64,000 nucleotides of DNA from Planococcus lenghuensis (GTDB lineage Bacteria; Bacillota; Bacilli; Bacillales_A; Planococcaceae): NCBI RefSeq assembly GCF_001999905.1, contig NZ_CP019640.1, forward strand, positions 1,282,001-1,346,000, read 5' to 3'. The position numbers were made by a program, and so were the translations under genes. Positions 55,713 through 64,000 of this stretch are shown here, in pieces (within the stretch, counting starts at the first letter, position 1; the number at the start of each line of letters is the position of its first letter). Under the pieces are notes generated by a model. The model made no database searches. It had not been told where the DNA came from and worked only from the letters and a program-made list of their open reading frames with translations.

Positions 55713-56549
55713 TTGTCGGAAGCGGAAGCGATGCGGCATTTATTGGCACGGTTGGATTTTAGTTATTTACAGCGTACCTATTTGGAAAGTGAACTTCATA
55801 ACCGGGAAGCTGGGATTCGCGGGGAGAGCCGGATCGAGTCGAAGTTCAAGGAGTTTTTTATACCGGAAGCGTATGAAGTACTGTGGGATGTAGGCTTGTC
55901 GATCGGGGACTGGCATGTTCAGTTCGATGGGCTGCTGCTGACAGCTCGATGTGCGATTATCATAGAGTCGAAGAACATCAGCGGAGAATTGTCTTTTGAT
56001 GAAGCCACGGGGGAATTTTACCGGAAGAATACGGACGGCGAGCGGCAAGTGTTCGATCATCCGGCCGTTCAGCTGAACAAAAACATCTATTTCCTCCAGC
56101 AATGGTTTCAGCGGCAGGGAGTGTCGATGCCGGTAGGTGGACTCATCGTGTTTACAGCAAAGCAATGCGAGTTCATGACAAAGCCGACGCTGGCGGAGAT
56201 GTGCAAGCTGTATGGGATGCCGGGACGGCTGATCGAAATGCTGAAGAAATATCCGCCTGTGTGCGACGGTGCATTTCAGGAAGCGGTGCGACAGATTCCA
56301 CAGCATTTGACGCCTTATAAGCGCCGGCCTTTGTGTGACAAGTATTTTATTCCGGTGCAGGACTTGAAGAAAGGAATTCTTTGTACGAAGTGCCGGGCGC
56401 TGAATGTTCAGCTTATGGAGAGGAGCTGGATCTGCGGCACGTGCGGTGTGCGCGAGCGGGATATCGGCGGGCGGCTGGTGGATGAATACGTTGCCCTGGT
56501 GAATGGCGAGCTGACGAACCGGGGAATGCGGGATTTTTTTGGAATATAG
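55713..56549 (+). CDS. NERD-domain protein with C-terminal zinc ribbon
   Basis: The nuclease-related (NERD) domain spans about residues 30-160: REAGIRGESRIESKF, then VQFDGLLLTARCAIIIESKN with the D and E-x-K of the restriction-like fold, and VQLNKNIYFLQQWF. The C-terminus has a four-cysteine ribbon, ILCTKCRA and SWICGTCG (about 222-250). The protein probably acts on DNA or in DNA processing, but no activity is established for the family members I know. The TTG start is favoured because AGGGGAG is 6 nt upstream. The ATG at 55707 directly abuts that site. No conserved partner is nearby, so it is probably an accessory gene. Confidence 0.85.
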   Translation: MSEAEAMRHLLARLDFSYLQRTYLESELHNREAGIRGESRIESKFKEFFIPEAYEVLWDVGLSIGDWHVQFDGLLLTARCAIIIESKNISGELSFDEATGEFYRKNTDGERQVFDHPAVQLNKNIYFLQQWFQRQGVSMPVGGLIVFTAKQCEFMTKPTLAEMCKLYGMPGRLIEMLKKYPPVCDGAFQEAVRQIPQHLTPYKRRPLCDKYFIPVQDLKKGILCTKCRALNVQLMERSWICGTCGVRERDIGGRLVDEYVALVNGELTNRGMRDFFGI

Positions 56550-56655
56550 TCGCGGCATGTGGTGACTCGAATGTTAGTGAAGGAGAACCTGGTTTCAGAA
56601 GGAAAGCGGAAGGATAAAGTTTATAGGAAAACTGATAAGAATCTGTAGCATCAAT

Positions 56656-56765
56656 CATAAATCGAAATTAACGATCATAAGTGGAAGATTATAGAGCATA
56701 AAATTAAAATAGCGATCATAAACGACTGACTATAGAGCATAAATTAAAATTAACGATCATAAATC
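56656..56765. repeat. Short-core array 2 (alternating 20/21 bp period)
   Basis: CATAA cores begin at 56656, 56676, 56697, 56717, 56738 and 56758. Two flank types alternate in the later units: CGATCATAA and AGAGCATAA. AT-rich, non-coding, just upstream of the TATACT box (56783-56788) of the methyltransferase gene. Confidence 0.75.
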
Positions 56766-56819
56766 TCAACTCCAGTTTATGCTATACTATTCCAAGCAAA
56801 AGAAAGGCGTGACAGTGCA

Positions 56820-57587
56820 GTGAAACGTATTGAATCTCCGCAAAATTCGCTCGTGAAGCATTGGAAGAAGCTCGTGACGACGCGGAAAGAGCGCGATAAG
56901 TTTAAGGAATTCCTCGTGGAAGGATTTCATCTGACCGAGGAAGCATTGAAAGAAAAGCATCTGATTAAAGGAATCATCGTCCGCGATGGCGTGGATATCC
57001 CGGCTGAGTGGGACACGGAAGATCTCGTGGTATACGAAGTGTCCACGCAAGTGGCGAAGGAAATTGCCGAAACCGAGCATTCGCAAGGCATCTTCGCACA
57101 TGTGAGACAACCTGAGCACGGGGCGGAAGATGAGAAGTCGTGGACGAAGCTCCTGCTGATCGACGCCGTCCAGGATCCGGGTAACATCGGCACCATGATC
57201 CGCACGGCGGCAGCGGCCGGCATTGATGCCGTTATTCTCGGCAAGGGCAGCGCAGATCCATTCAATCCGAAAACCGTCCGTTCGGCGCAAGGCTCGCATT
57301 TCCACTTGCCCGTCGTGAAAGGCGAGCTGGCCGAATGGATCGAACGCACGCAGGCACAGAACATTCCGGTGTACGGCTCGGCGCTCCACAATGCGAAGCC
57401 ATTTTACGAAACCAAACCGGCTGATCAATTTGCGCTTCTTGTTGGCAATGAAGGCAGTGGCGTTGATCCGCAATATCTGGATCAGGCAGACGAAAACCTG
57501 CTGGTACCGGTGTATGGCTCGGCGGAATCGCTGAATGTCGCCGTCGCAACCGGCATTCTTCTGTACGGACTCGTTGCGAAAAAATAA
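56820..57587 (+). CDS. ysgA: TrmH/SpoU family RNA 2'-O-methyltransferase (YsgA)
   Basis: SAM-dependent ribose methyltransferase with a knotted SPOUT fold, acting on rRNA or tRNA (the exact site is not known). N-terminal substrate-binding L30e-like domain (about 1-95), then the three SPOUT motifs: DAVQDPGNIGTMIRTAAAAG near 121-140, LLVGNEGSGV near 201, and PVYGSAESLNVAVATGILLY near 225-244. Length 255. GTG start with AAAGGCGTGACAGTGCA ahead. Next to pheS as in B. subtilis, where sspI is a further neighbour but is absent here. Confidence 0.92.
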   Translation: MKRIESPQNSLVKHWKKLVTTRKERDKFKEFLVEGFHLTEEALKEKHLIKGIIVRDGVDIPAEWDTEDLVVYEVSTQVAKEIAETEHSQGIFAHVRQPEHGAEDEKSWTKLLLIDAVQDPGNIGTMIRTAAAAGIDAVILGKGSADPFNPKTVRSAQGSHFHLPVVKGELAEWIERTQAQNIPVYGSALHNAKPFYETKPADQFALLVGNEGSGVDPQYLDQADENLLVPVYGSAESLNVAVATGILLYGLVAKK

Positions 57588-57880
57588 CATTCCTTTTATA
57601 ATGAAGGAAATACACGAAAAGCATGGACCGGGAAGAGTACGCCGCCATCGCTGCAAACCAGGGAATCCGCGCCTTGACTGAAAGCGCGGAGTTGCAGCGG
57701 GCCGCCGAAGTTCACCCCGCGAGCTGCCCTCAGGACCGGTTTTTATTCAGCCGTAAAGAGTGGCCGGTGAAGAGCCGTTACTTAAAATGAAGTGATTGCG
57801 CATATATTGCGTGATAACCAGGGTGGTACCGCGAAATCAAAGCCTCGTCCCTTTTCTAGGGAAGAGGCTTTTTTTATTTC
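57574..57880 (+). promoter_or_regulatory. Promoter and T-box leader (phenylalanine) of pheST
   Basis: TTGCGA (57574-57579), a 17 bp spacer and TATAAT (57597-57602) overlap the end of ysgA. The T-box GGGTGGTACCGCG is at 57821-57833, followed by the terminator AGCCTCGTCCC/GGGAAGAGGCT with a T-run. A TTC triplet at 57711-57713, in the stem I 3' region, is a phenylalanine codon. Confidence 0.9.
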
Positions 57881-57898
57881 CAAAAGGAGGAAGACGAA

Positions 57899-58936
57899 AT
57901 GGAAAACGAATTGCAGCAGCTGAAGGAAGAAGTGCTCGGCAAAATCGCCGATGCGGCTGATGTGAAAGAACTGAACGATGTCCGGGTCGCTTATCTCGGC
58001 AAAAAAGGGCCAATTACGGATTTATTGAAAGGCATGGGCAAACTGCCGGCGGAAGAGCGGCCGAAAATGGGCGCACTCGTCAATGAAATGCGCCAGGAAG
58101 TAACCGGAAAACTGGAAGCCCGCAAAGAAGTGCTCGAAGCGGAAGCGATCACGAAACAGCTCGAGGCGGAAGCGATTGACGTGACACTCCCGGGCCGCCC
58201 GGTGAAACTCGGTAACGCGCATCCACTGACACGCGTCATTGAAGAAATTGAAGATCTGTTCATTTCGATGGGCTATGCGATCGCAGAAGGTCCGGAAGCG
58301 GAAAAGGATTATTATAATTTCGAAGCGCTCAATTTGCCGAAAGGGCACCCGGCGCGCGATATGCAGGATTCCTTCTATATAATGGAAGACATCCTGCTGC
58401 GCACGCACACGTCGCCGGTCCAGGCGCGGACGATGGAAGCAAAAGGCGGCGAACCGATCCGCATCATCTGCCCGGGAAAAGTGTACCGGCGGGATAATGA
58501 CGACGCGACGCATTCACATCAGTTCATGCAGATCGAAGGACTTGTCGTCGGTGAAGGCATCCGCATGAGTGATTTGAAAGGCACGTTGACGGTTTTCGCA
58601 AAGAAAATGTTCGGTGACGAACGTGAAATCCGGTTACGCCCGAGCTTCTTCCCATTCACAGAGCCGTCCGTCGAAATGGATATATCGTGCTTCAAGTGCG
58701 GCGGAAAAGGCTGCAACGTATGTAAAGGAACAGGCTGGATCGAAATCCTCGGTGCCGGCATGGTGCACCCGAACGTGCTTGAGATGGCCGGTTATGATTC
58801 AAAGAAATTGTCCGGATTCGCATTCGGCATGGGACCGGAGCGGATTGCGATGCTGAAATACGGCGTTGACGATATCCGCCAGTTCTATACGAACGACACC
58901 CGGTTCTTATCCCAATTCCAACGGACAGAAGTGTAA
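57899..58936 (+). CDS. pheS: Phenylalanyl-tRNA synthetase alpha subunit
   Basis: Catalytic subunit of the alpha2beta2 enzyme. N-terminal coiled coil (about 1-85), motif 1 around [19 protein letters not shown], motif 2 around [23 protein letters not shown] near 203-225, and motif 3 [17 protein letters not shown] near 305-321. Length 345. The ATG follows AAAGGAGGAAGACGAA. Forms an operon with pheT 12 bp downstream. Confidence 0.98.
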   Translation: MENELQQLKEEVLGKIADAADVKELNDVRVAYLGKKGPITDLLKGMGKLPAEERPKMGALVNEMRQEVTGKLEARKEVLEAEAITKQLEAEAIDVTLPGRPVKLGNAHPLTRVIEEIEDLFISMGYAIAEGPEAEKDYYNFEALNLPKGHPARDMQDSFYIMEDILLRTHTSPVQARTMEAKGGEPIRIICPGKVYRRDNDDATHSHQFMQIEGLVVGEGIRMSDLKGTLTVFAKKMFGDEREIRLRPSFFPFTEPSVEMDISCFKCGGKGCNVCKGTGWIEILGAGMVHPNVLEMAGYDSKKLSGFAFGMGPERIAMLKYGVDDIRQFYTNDTRFLSQFQRTEV

Positions 58937-58948
58937 GGAGGCAGACGC

Positions 58949-61348
58949 ATGTTAGTATCAATTGATTGGTTAAAAGACTATGTAAATACACAAAATGAAA
59001 CCGCGGAAGAGCTCGCGGAAAAAGTGACGCGTGCCGGAATCGAAGTGGACGCCGTTATCGACCGGTCGGAAGGTCTGAAGAAACTGGTCATCGGCTACGT
59101 CGAGGAATGCGGCAAGCACCCGGAAGCGGATAAACTATCGCTGTGCCAGGTGAATGTTGGAGAAGAAACATTGCAGATTATCTGTGGCGCTCCGAATATC
59201 GGACAGGGCCAGAAAGTCGTCGTGGCACTTCCGGGGGCGAGGCTTCCAGGCGGTGTGAAAATCAAGAAAGCGAAATTGCGCGGCGAAGTGTCGAACGGCA
59301 TGATATGTTCGCATCAGGAACTCGGTATTGAAGGGAAAGTTGTGCCGAAAGCATACGCCGACGGCATTTACGTCTTGCCGGAAGATGCACCGATCGGGGC
59401 GGATGCCATTGAATACTTGAATCTGAACGATCACGTGCTTGAACTCGGCCTGACACCGAACCGCGCGGACGCCATGAGCATGCTCGGTGTCGCTTACGAA
59501 GTGGGAGCTATCCTGTCAGAAGACGTGAAGCTACCGGAAATCACTTATGAAGAAGCCAATGAAACAGTGGAATCCAAGCTGAAACTGCGCGTGGAAGCAC
59601 CGGAAGACAATCCGCTCTACATCGCGAAAGTCGTGAAGAACATCGAAGTGAAGGAATCGCCGGCATGGTTGCAGCAGCGGCTCATGGCAGCTGGCGTCCG
59701 TCCATTGAATAACGTCGTCGATGTCACGAACTTCGTATTAATGGAATACGGCCAGCCGCTTCACGCATTCGATTACGATGACTTGAAGACGGGCGAAATT
59801 GTTGTGCGCCGTGCGAAAGACGGTGAAACGATCACGACGCTGGATGATGCGGAACGCAAACTCGCACCGCATAACCTCGTGATCACGAACGGTCAGGAAC
59901 CGGTGGCGCTTGCGGGTGTCATGGGCGGCGCCAACTCGGAAGTCAGCACAAAAACGACGACCGTCGTCATCGAATCCGCTTATTTCGCCCCGGCTTCGGT
60001 CCGCCAGACGTCGAAAGACCAGGGCCTCCGCAGTGACGCAAGTTCGCGTTACGAAAAAGGCATCGACCCGAACCGGGTGGAACCGGCGGCTGAACGGGCG
60101 GCGCAATTGCTTGCTGAACTGGCCGGCGGGGAAGTGCTCGCGGGATCCGTTGTGGTGGATTCGCTCGACCGGACCGAAAGAACGGTCGCCGTGTCACCCG
60201 ATTTTATTAACGAACGCCTCGGCATGAAAATTCCGTTCGAGGATATGATCCAAATTCTCCGGCGGTTGAAATTCGAGACGGAAGCAGCGAATAACCAGCT
60301 GATCATCAACGTGCCGACGCGCCGGCAGGATATCCAGATCGAAGAGGATGTCGTGGAAGAAATCGCGCGGCTGTACGGCTATGACGAAATCCCGGCGACG
60401 TTACCCGAAACGGAATCCTCACCGGGCGGGCTGACACCATACCAGGAAAAGCGCCGCCTCGTGCGCCGCTATATGGAAAGTGCCGGACTGCTGCAAGCGG
60501 TGACGTATTCATTGACGTCTGAGAAATCCGCGCAGCAATTCGCGCTGAACGCAACCGAAACGACGAAACTGCTCATGCCGATGAGCGAAGAGCGGAGCGT
60601 GCTCCGACAGAGCCTCATCCCGCATCTGTTGGAAGCGGTCACGTACAACACGGCGCGCCAGAACGATTCGGTGGCTCTGTATGAAACCGGCTCGGTGTTC
60701 CTGAAGTCAGACGGCGAACTCCCGGAAGAACAGGAGCATCTCGCGGCGGCCATTACCGGCATGTGGCTTAACAACAGCTGGCAAGGTGAGAAAAAACCGG
60801 TCGATTTCTTCGTGCTGAAAGGCATCGTCGAAGGCTTGGCGGCTAAACTCGGCAGCGAGCTGACGTTCCAAAAAGGCCAGCTCGACGGACTGCATCCGGG
60901 GCGCACAGCCGATATCTTATTCAATGGCGAACGAATCGGCGTCATCGGACAAGTGCATCCATCTGAACAGAAGCAGCGGGACTTGAAAGAGACATATGTG
61001 CTTGAACTTAACCTGCATAAATTGCTGGTGTTGGAACCGGCACCGCTCGTCTTCGAACCGGTATCACGCTTCCCGTCCATCTCACGCGACATCGCGCTCG
61101 TGCTGGGCAAAGACACGCAAGCTGCGACGATCGAGTCGATCATCCGGAATGCAGGCGGACGCCTCCTGAAAGATGTCACGGTGTTCGATGTATATGAAGG
61201 CAAGAACATGGAACCGGGTAAGAAATCCGTGGCGTTCTCGCTCACGTACTTCGATCCGGAAAAAACGCTGACTGACGAAGAAGTCGCAGCGGCGCATGAC
61301 AAAGTACTGAAGGCATTGGCAGAAGCAGGCGCAGAACAGCGCAGCTGA
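58949..61348 (+). CDS. pheT: Phenylalanyl-tRNA synthetase beta subunit
   Basis: Non-catalytic partner that binds tRNA and edits mischarged Tyr-tRNA-Phe. Order: a tRNA-binding OB domain (about 40-150, HPEADKLSLCQVNVG), the B3/B4 editing domain (about 210-385, EYGQPLHAFDYD and LAGVMGG), B5 (about 400-475, with MKIPFEDMIQILRRL), the class II-like core and a C-terminal ferredoxin-like anticodon domain (about 705-798, FEPVSRFPSISRDIALVLG). Length 799, standard for the full-size beta chain. Confidence 0.98.
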   Translation: MLVSIDWLKDYVNTQNETAEELAEKVTRAGIEVDAVIDRSEGLKKLVIGYVEECGKHPEADKLSLCQVNVGEETLQIICGAPNIGQGQKVVVALPGARLPGGVKIKKAKLRGEVSNGMICSHQELGIEGKVVPKAYADGIYVLPEDAPIGADAIEYLNLNDHVLELGLTPNRADAMSMLGVAYEVGAILSEDVKLPEITYEEANETVESKLKLRVEAPEDNPLYIAKVVKNIEVKESPAWLQQRLMAAGVRPLNNVVDVTNFVLMEYGQPLHAFDYDDLKTGEIVVRRAKDGETITTLDDAERKLAPHNLVITNGQEPVALAGVMGGANSEVSTKTTTVVIESAYFAPASVRQTSKDQGLRSDASSRYEKGIDPNRVEPAAERAAQLLAELAGGEVLAGSVVVDSLDRTERTVAVSPDFINERLGMKIPFEDMIQILRRLKFETEAANNQLIINVPTRRQDIQIEEDVVEEIARLYGYDEIPATLPETESSPGGLTPYQEKRRLVRRYMESAGLLQAVTYSLTSEKSAQQFALNATETTKLLMPMSEERSVLRQSLIPHLLEAVTYNTARQNDSVALYETGSVFLKSDGELPEEQEHLAAAITGMWLNNSWQGEKKPVDFFVLKGIVEGLAAKLGSELTFQKGQLDGLHPGRTADILFNGERIGVIGQVHPSEQKQRDLKETYVLELNLHKLLVLEPAPLVFEPVSRFPSISRDIALVLGKDTQAATIESIIRNAGGRLLKDVTVFDVYEGKNMEPGKKSVAFSLTYFDPEKTLTDEEVAAAHDKVLKALAEAGAEQRS

Positions 61349-61355
61349 TTTATAG

Positions 61356-61392
61356 GAAAAGGCGGAACCATCACCCGGTTCCGCCTTTTTTC
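61356..61392 (+). terminator. Terminator of pheST
   Basis: AAAAGGCGGAACC/GGTTCCGCCTTTT with a short loop and T-run. Confidence 0.9.
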
Positions 61393-61408
61393 TGTTTAGG
61401 TGGTTTTT

Positions 61409-61487
61409 GCAAGTAAGTGGCCGGATTCCGCAAGTAATCACTGCTAAATCGCAAGTACCTAACCAAGATTCGCAAGTAACCCACCAG
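61409..61487. repeat. Short-core array 3 (exact 21 bp period)
   Basis: GCAAGTA occurs at 61409, 61430, 61451 and 61472, each exactly 21 bp from the last, with unrelated sequence between. It lies between the pheT terminator and the rnhC stop. Confidence 0.85.
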
Positions 61488-61506
61488 TTTTATTTACATA
61501 ACAGAA

Positions 61507-62445
61507 TTATCCTTTAATTTTCTTCTTTGCCAACACTTCCGCTTTTTTCGTGTTGGCAAAATGGACCTTCGAAATCGTCTGCAAAAATTCCGGTCCTTTT
61601 TTCAATAAAATCCGGGCAGCAGCTTCATCAACGCCTTGTCCGGCTCCTTTCGGAAGGAGCACACCTGCTTTGCGGCTCAGCTCGTCCATGGCATCGAGGA
61701 ACGCCACGCGCGCAAAAATGGAAGCACAGGCGACGGACACGTGGAGGCCTTCCGCTTTTGTCGAAAACAGCACACCGTCCCGTACGATTTCCGCTTGATC
61801 TTTCAAATGCCGGTAGTAGACGCCGCGCTCGGCGAATTGGTCAATCAGAATGGCATCCGGTTTTTCGCCATCGAGCTTCCGCAGCACATGCCGGATCGCC
61901 TTGTTGTGCATCAAGGCTTTCATCTTACCTTGAGACCAGCCCTTGGCCTGCACGTCATTGTATTTGTCGTTCGGCAATGTCAGGGTGCTATGGATAAAAG
62001 ATGCTTTCAAGTCCGGTGCAATTTTCCGCATATAATCATCCGTCAGCTGCTTGGAGTCTTTCACACCAAGTTCCATTGCGAGCTCGACTTTGTCCGCCGG
62101 TACATAACAGGCAGCGACGGTGATGGGCCCGAAAAAGTCACCCGTGCCCGTTTCATCCGAGCCGATGACGGATTTCTTTGCAAAATCTGCCGGCAGCGTG
62201 TCACCTTTGGCAGAGGAAGAGGCGGTTTTCGCTTTTTCTTCCACCGTTCCCCATTTTGCGGCTTCCCGGCCGGCGCCGGCGCCCTGGAACAGCACTTTGC
62301 CGGATGTGTAGGCCGTAATGGTCGTATCGGCCAGTTTGGCGGAGAATTGGACCGAGGCTGCTTTCGCTGGAACTTCATTTGTTCCATAAAATTTTCTCAA
62401 TTCGGCAAGCTTACTGCCGCTTAGCTTTACAACAGCGTTTGACAT
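61507..62445 (-). CDS. rnhC: Ribonuclease HIII
   Basis: Degrades the RNA strand of RNA-DNA hybrids. An N-terminal TBP-like substrate-binding domain (about 1-80) precedes the catalytic domain, whose carboxylates appear in VIGSDETGTGDFFGP (near 93-107) and ILIDQF near 200; the D-E order is diagnostic of type HIII. Length 312. The ATG follows AAGGAGGACCATCC. Divergent from zapA, the same layout as in B. subtilis. Confidence 0.96.
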   Translation of the reverse strand: MSNAVVKLSGSKLAELRKFYGTNEVPAKAASVQFSAKLADTTITAYTSGKVLFQGAGAGREAAKWGTVEEKAKTASSSAKGDTLPADFAKKSVIGSDETGTGDFFGPITVAACYVPADKVELAMELGVKDSKQLTDDYMRKIAPDLKASFIHSTLTLPNDKYNDVQAKGWSQGKMKALMHNKAIRHVLRKLDGEKPDAILIDQFAERGVYYRHLKDQAEIVRDGVLFSTKAEGLHVSVACASIFARVAFLDAMDELSRKAGVLLPKGAGQGVDEAAARILLKKGPEFLQTISKVHFANTKKAEVLAKKKIKG

Positions 62446-62528
62446 GGATGGTCCTCCTTCGATTGATTCACAATTGATCTTAATTCATGTATGATAGTAG
62501 ATAGATTATTCCAAAGGGGGATGGAGCG

Positions 62529-62789
62529 TTGTCAGAACCAGAGAAAAAGCGCCTTCAAGTAGAAATATTCGGACAGACTTATAAAATGGTGGGCAGTGAA
62601 TCATCCGGCCATATGCGGCTTGTGGCGTCGATGGTTGATGACAAGATGCGGGAGCTCCATTCACAAAATGCATCACTTGATACGGCGACACTTGCTGTCC
62701 TGGCTGCCGTAAACGGGTTCCATGACTATCTTAAACTGAAACACCAGGTAGAACAAATGGAATCTGAATTGAAAAGATTGAAGGGTTGA
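62529..62789 (+). CDS. zapA: Cell division protein ZapA
   Basis: Cross-links FtsZ filaments at the division ring. 86 residues: a short beta N-terminus ([19 protein letters not shown]) and a C-terminal helix/coiled coil ([28 protein letters not shown]). The TTG start follows GGGGGATGGAGCG and no ATG is available upstream. The stop is 5 bp before the cvpA ATG, so the two form an operon. Confidence 0.93.
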   Translation: MSEPEKKRLQVEIFGQTYKMVGSESSGHMRLVASMVDDKMRELHSQNASLDTATLAVLAAVNGFHDYLKLKHQVEQMESELKRLKG

Positions 62790-62794
62790 CTGAA

Positions 62795-63334
62795 ATGCTG
62801 GATATACTTTTACTGATCTTACTGGTCGGCGGCCTGATTGTGGGGTTCGTTCGCGGTCTTGTCGTTCAATTGATTCATATGGTGGGTTTTATTATTGCGC
62901 TGTTTATCGCCCGGCTGTACTATATACCGCTGGCTGAGAATTTCGATTTATGGATTCCGTATCCGGCAATTACGGAAGCTTCCCGGTTCACGATTGCAGT
63001 TGAAAGACTGAATTTGACCGAGACGTTTTATCAGATTTTCGCCTTTGCGCTTATTTTCTTTGCTGCCTGGCTCTTGCTGCAGATTATTGCATCGATCCTG
63101 AACTTCCTGAAGTACATGCCAGTTCTCGGGTTTTTCTCCCGGCTCCTCGGTGCAGTGCTCGGATTTGTGGAAGCCTACATACTGGTGTTCTTCGCACTTT
63201 ATCTGTTTGCACTCCTCCCGATCGCCATTGTGCAGGATGCACTGGAAGGTTCGGGGATTGCCCGGACACTTTTGGAGAACACGCCGTATTTCTCCTCGCA
63301 GGTAAAAGAATGGTGGTACATTTATCTCCAATGA
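62795..63334 (+). CDS. CvpA family membrane protein (YshB)
   Basis: A 179-residue protein with about four membrane segments (about 3-18, 26-42, 77-100 and 115-142). LILLVGGLIVGFVRGLVVQLIHMVGFI is the CvpA motif region. Members are linked to colicin V production in E. coli but have no known general activity; in gram-positives the gene follows zapA and precedes polX. The ATG is preferred because GAAGGG is 9 nt upstream. A TTG at 62786 overlapping the zapA stop is next to that site. Confidence 0.88.
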   Translation: MLDILLLILLVGGLIVGFVRGLVVQLIHMVGFIIALFIARLYYIPLAENFDLWIPYPAITEASRFTIAVERLNLTETFYQIFAFALIFFAAWLLLQIIASILNFLKYMPVLGFFSRLLGAVLGFVEAYILVFFALYLFALLPIAIVQDALEGSGIARTLLENTPYFSSQVKEWWYIYLQ

Positions 63335-63365
63335 AACTTCTCTCCTCGTGAGGGAAGTTTTTTTC
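63331..63365 (+). terminator. Terminator of zapA-cvpA
   Basis: AAACTTCTCTC pairs with GAGGGAAGTTT (one mismatch) across a short loop, then seven T. Confidence 0.85.
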
Positions 63366-63477
63366 AGGGATGACCGGAAATCCGGGACTTATTTTTTTCC
63401 GATGCGTAAAATAAGGGTAAAGCTATGTAAAAGACAGCAGGAGAGCTGTCCTTCTTTTATTCGAATGGAGGTTTGTC

Positions 63478-64000
63478 ATGAATAAAAAAACGATTGTGCG
63501 CACGCTTGAAAAAATATCGCTTTATATGGAATTGAAAGGAGAGAACTCCTTTAAAGTATCGGCGTTCCGAAAAGCCGCTCAAGCGCTTGAACTTGATCAG
63601 CGCAGCCTGAGTGAAATCGAAGATGTGACGAAGCTGAAAGGCATCGGCAAAGGGACCGGGGATATCATCACCGAATTGATCGAAACCGGTCATTCCACCG
63701 TGCTGGAAGAACTCGAGAAAGAAGTGCCGAAAGGGTTGCTGCCGCTGCTCAGCCTGCAGGGGCTCGGCGGTAAGAAGCTGGCCCGGCTGTATGCGGAGCT
63801 CGGCATCGATTCAGCGGAATCGCTCCGGAAAGCGTGCGAAGAACACCATATTCAGAAGCTGGCCGGTTTCGGTCCAAAATCGGAAGAAAAGATTCTGAAG
63901 GAACTCAATGAACACGAGACGCGCCCAAATCGGCTGCCGATCTGGAAAATGGCTGACACGGTCGAATGGCTGGAAGCGGTTCTGCGGGACCTCAAAGAAA
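63478..64000 (+). CDS. polX: DNA polymerase/3'-5' exonuclease PolX, N-terminal part (runs off the right edge)
   Basis: Family X repair polymerase. The visible 174 residues contain the 8-kDa-like domain, with MNKKTIVRTLEKISLYMELKGENSFKVSAFRKAAQAL and the first helix-hairpin-helix LKGIGKGTGDIITELI near 63-78. A second helix-hairpin-helix, LQGLGGKKLARLYAELG, lies near 93-109. The palm domain and the C-terminal PHP domain lie beyond the window. The ATG follows AATGGAGGTTTGTC. Position after zapA-cvpA is the conserved order. Confidence 0.93.
   Translation, partial: MNKKTIVRTLEKISLYMELKGENSFKVSAFRKAAQALELDQRSLSEIEDVTKLKGIGKGTGDIITELIETGHSTVLEELEKEVPKGLLPLLSLQGLGGKKLARLYAELGIDSAESLRKACEEHHIQKLAGFGPKSEEKILKELNEHETRPNRLPIWKMADTVEWLEAVLRDLKE

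Noticed and set aside
61409-61487. CRISPR array
   Set aside because: The repeated core is only 7 bp with 14 bp linkers, far below CRISPR repeat and spacer lengths, and no cas genes are present.
61636-62424. 262-codon frame on the plus strand opposite rnhC
   Set aside because: RNase HIII on the minus strand is certain from its motifs; the opposite frame is a mirror of it with no recognisable domain.

Overview
The window is a stretch of chromosomal backbone from a low-to-mid GC Firmicute, most likely a non-spore-forming member of the Planococcaceae (Planococcus/Planomicrobium/Bhargavaea-like). The evidence is gene order that follows the Bacillus subtilis tyrS-rpsD-ezrA-thiI-ackA-dnaE-acc-pfk-pyk-citZ-icd-mdh-phoPR-polA-gapB-speD-dnaBI-thrS-infC-pheST-rnhC-polX segment almost gene for gene, strong GGAGG-type ribosome binding sites, many TTG/GTG starts, three T-box leaders and an L20-type leader. 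Genes I expect at several of these junctions from B. subtilis and that belong to sporulation (sspA, ytfJ, ytaF, ytrH/ytrI, ytxC, sspI) are absent, which argues for a lineage that lost sporulation. No phage, insertion sequence, CRISPR array, rRNA or tRNA gene was seen.

Layout. 1-7000: 5' part of a class A penicillin-binding protein, T-box-controlled tyrS, a cobalamin-binding-type protein with an apparent ATT start, a decayed region with a truncated glycerophosphodiesterase gene, rpsD with its leader, methionine gamma-lyase with a CcpA site, and a free methionine sulfoxide reductase. 7000-23100: ezrA, the nifZ-thiI tRNA thiolation pair, an acyl-CoA synthetase, rarD, NAD kinase, ytxK-ackA, a universal stress protein, ald, an Xaa-Pro peptidase, ytkL, ytoI and ytpI. 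23200-34400: nrnA-dnaE, then a GntR/FadR-type regulator with a perfect palindromic operator directly before accD-accA, then pfkA-pyk-fxsA and citZ. 34400-45300: icd, mdh with a possible small coupled membrane ORF, a MaoC-like protein, phoP-phoR with a sensor that lacks an extracytoplasmic domain, polA-mutM-coaE, and gapB with a CcpN-type operator. 45300-53600: speD with a leader in which two G5 tracts can compete for one C5 tract, nrdR-dnaB-dnaI, T-box thrS, a 1.1 kb repeat-rich gap holding a long interrupted hairpin, and the infC-rpmI-rplT operon. 53600-64000: ysdA, a dUTPase-like protein, an M42 aminopeptidase, a NERD protein, a TrmH-family methyltransferase, T-box pheST, rnhC, zapA, cvpA and the 5' part of polX.

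Functionally the window joins translation (three tRNA synthetase genes, four ribosomal proteins/IF3), central carbon metabolism (pfkA, pyk, citZ, icd, mdh, ackA, ald, gapB), fatty acid synthesis initiation (accDA) and replication/repair (dnaE, polA, dnaB, dnaI, mutM, rnhC, polX). The accessory content is small and lies in the gaps. It consists of a dispersed GC-rich repeat family seen at four sites, three arrays of short cores spaced 20-21 bp apart, and the candidate speD RNA switch, which I consider the best lead for an undescribed system.
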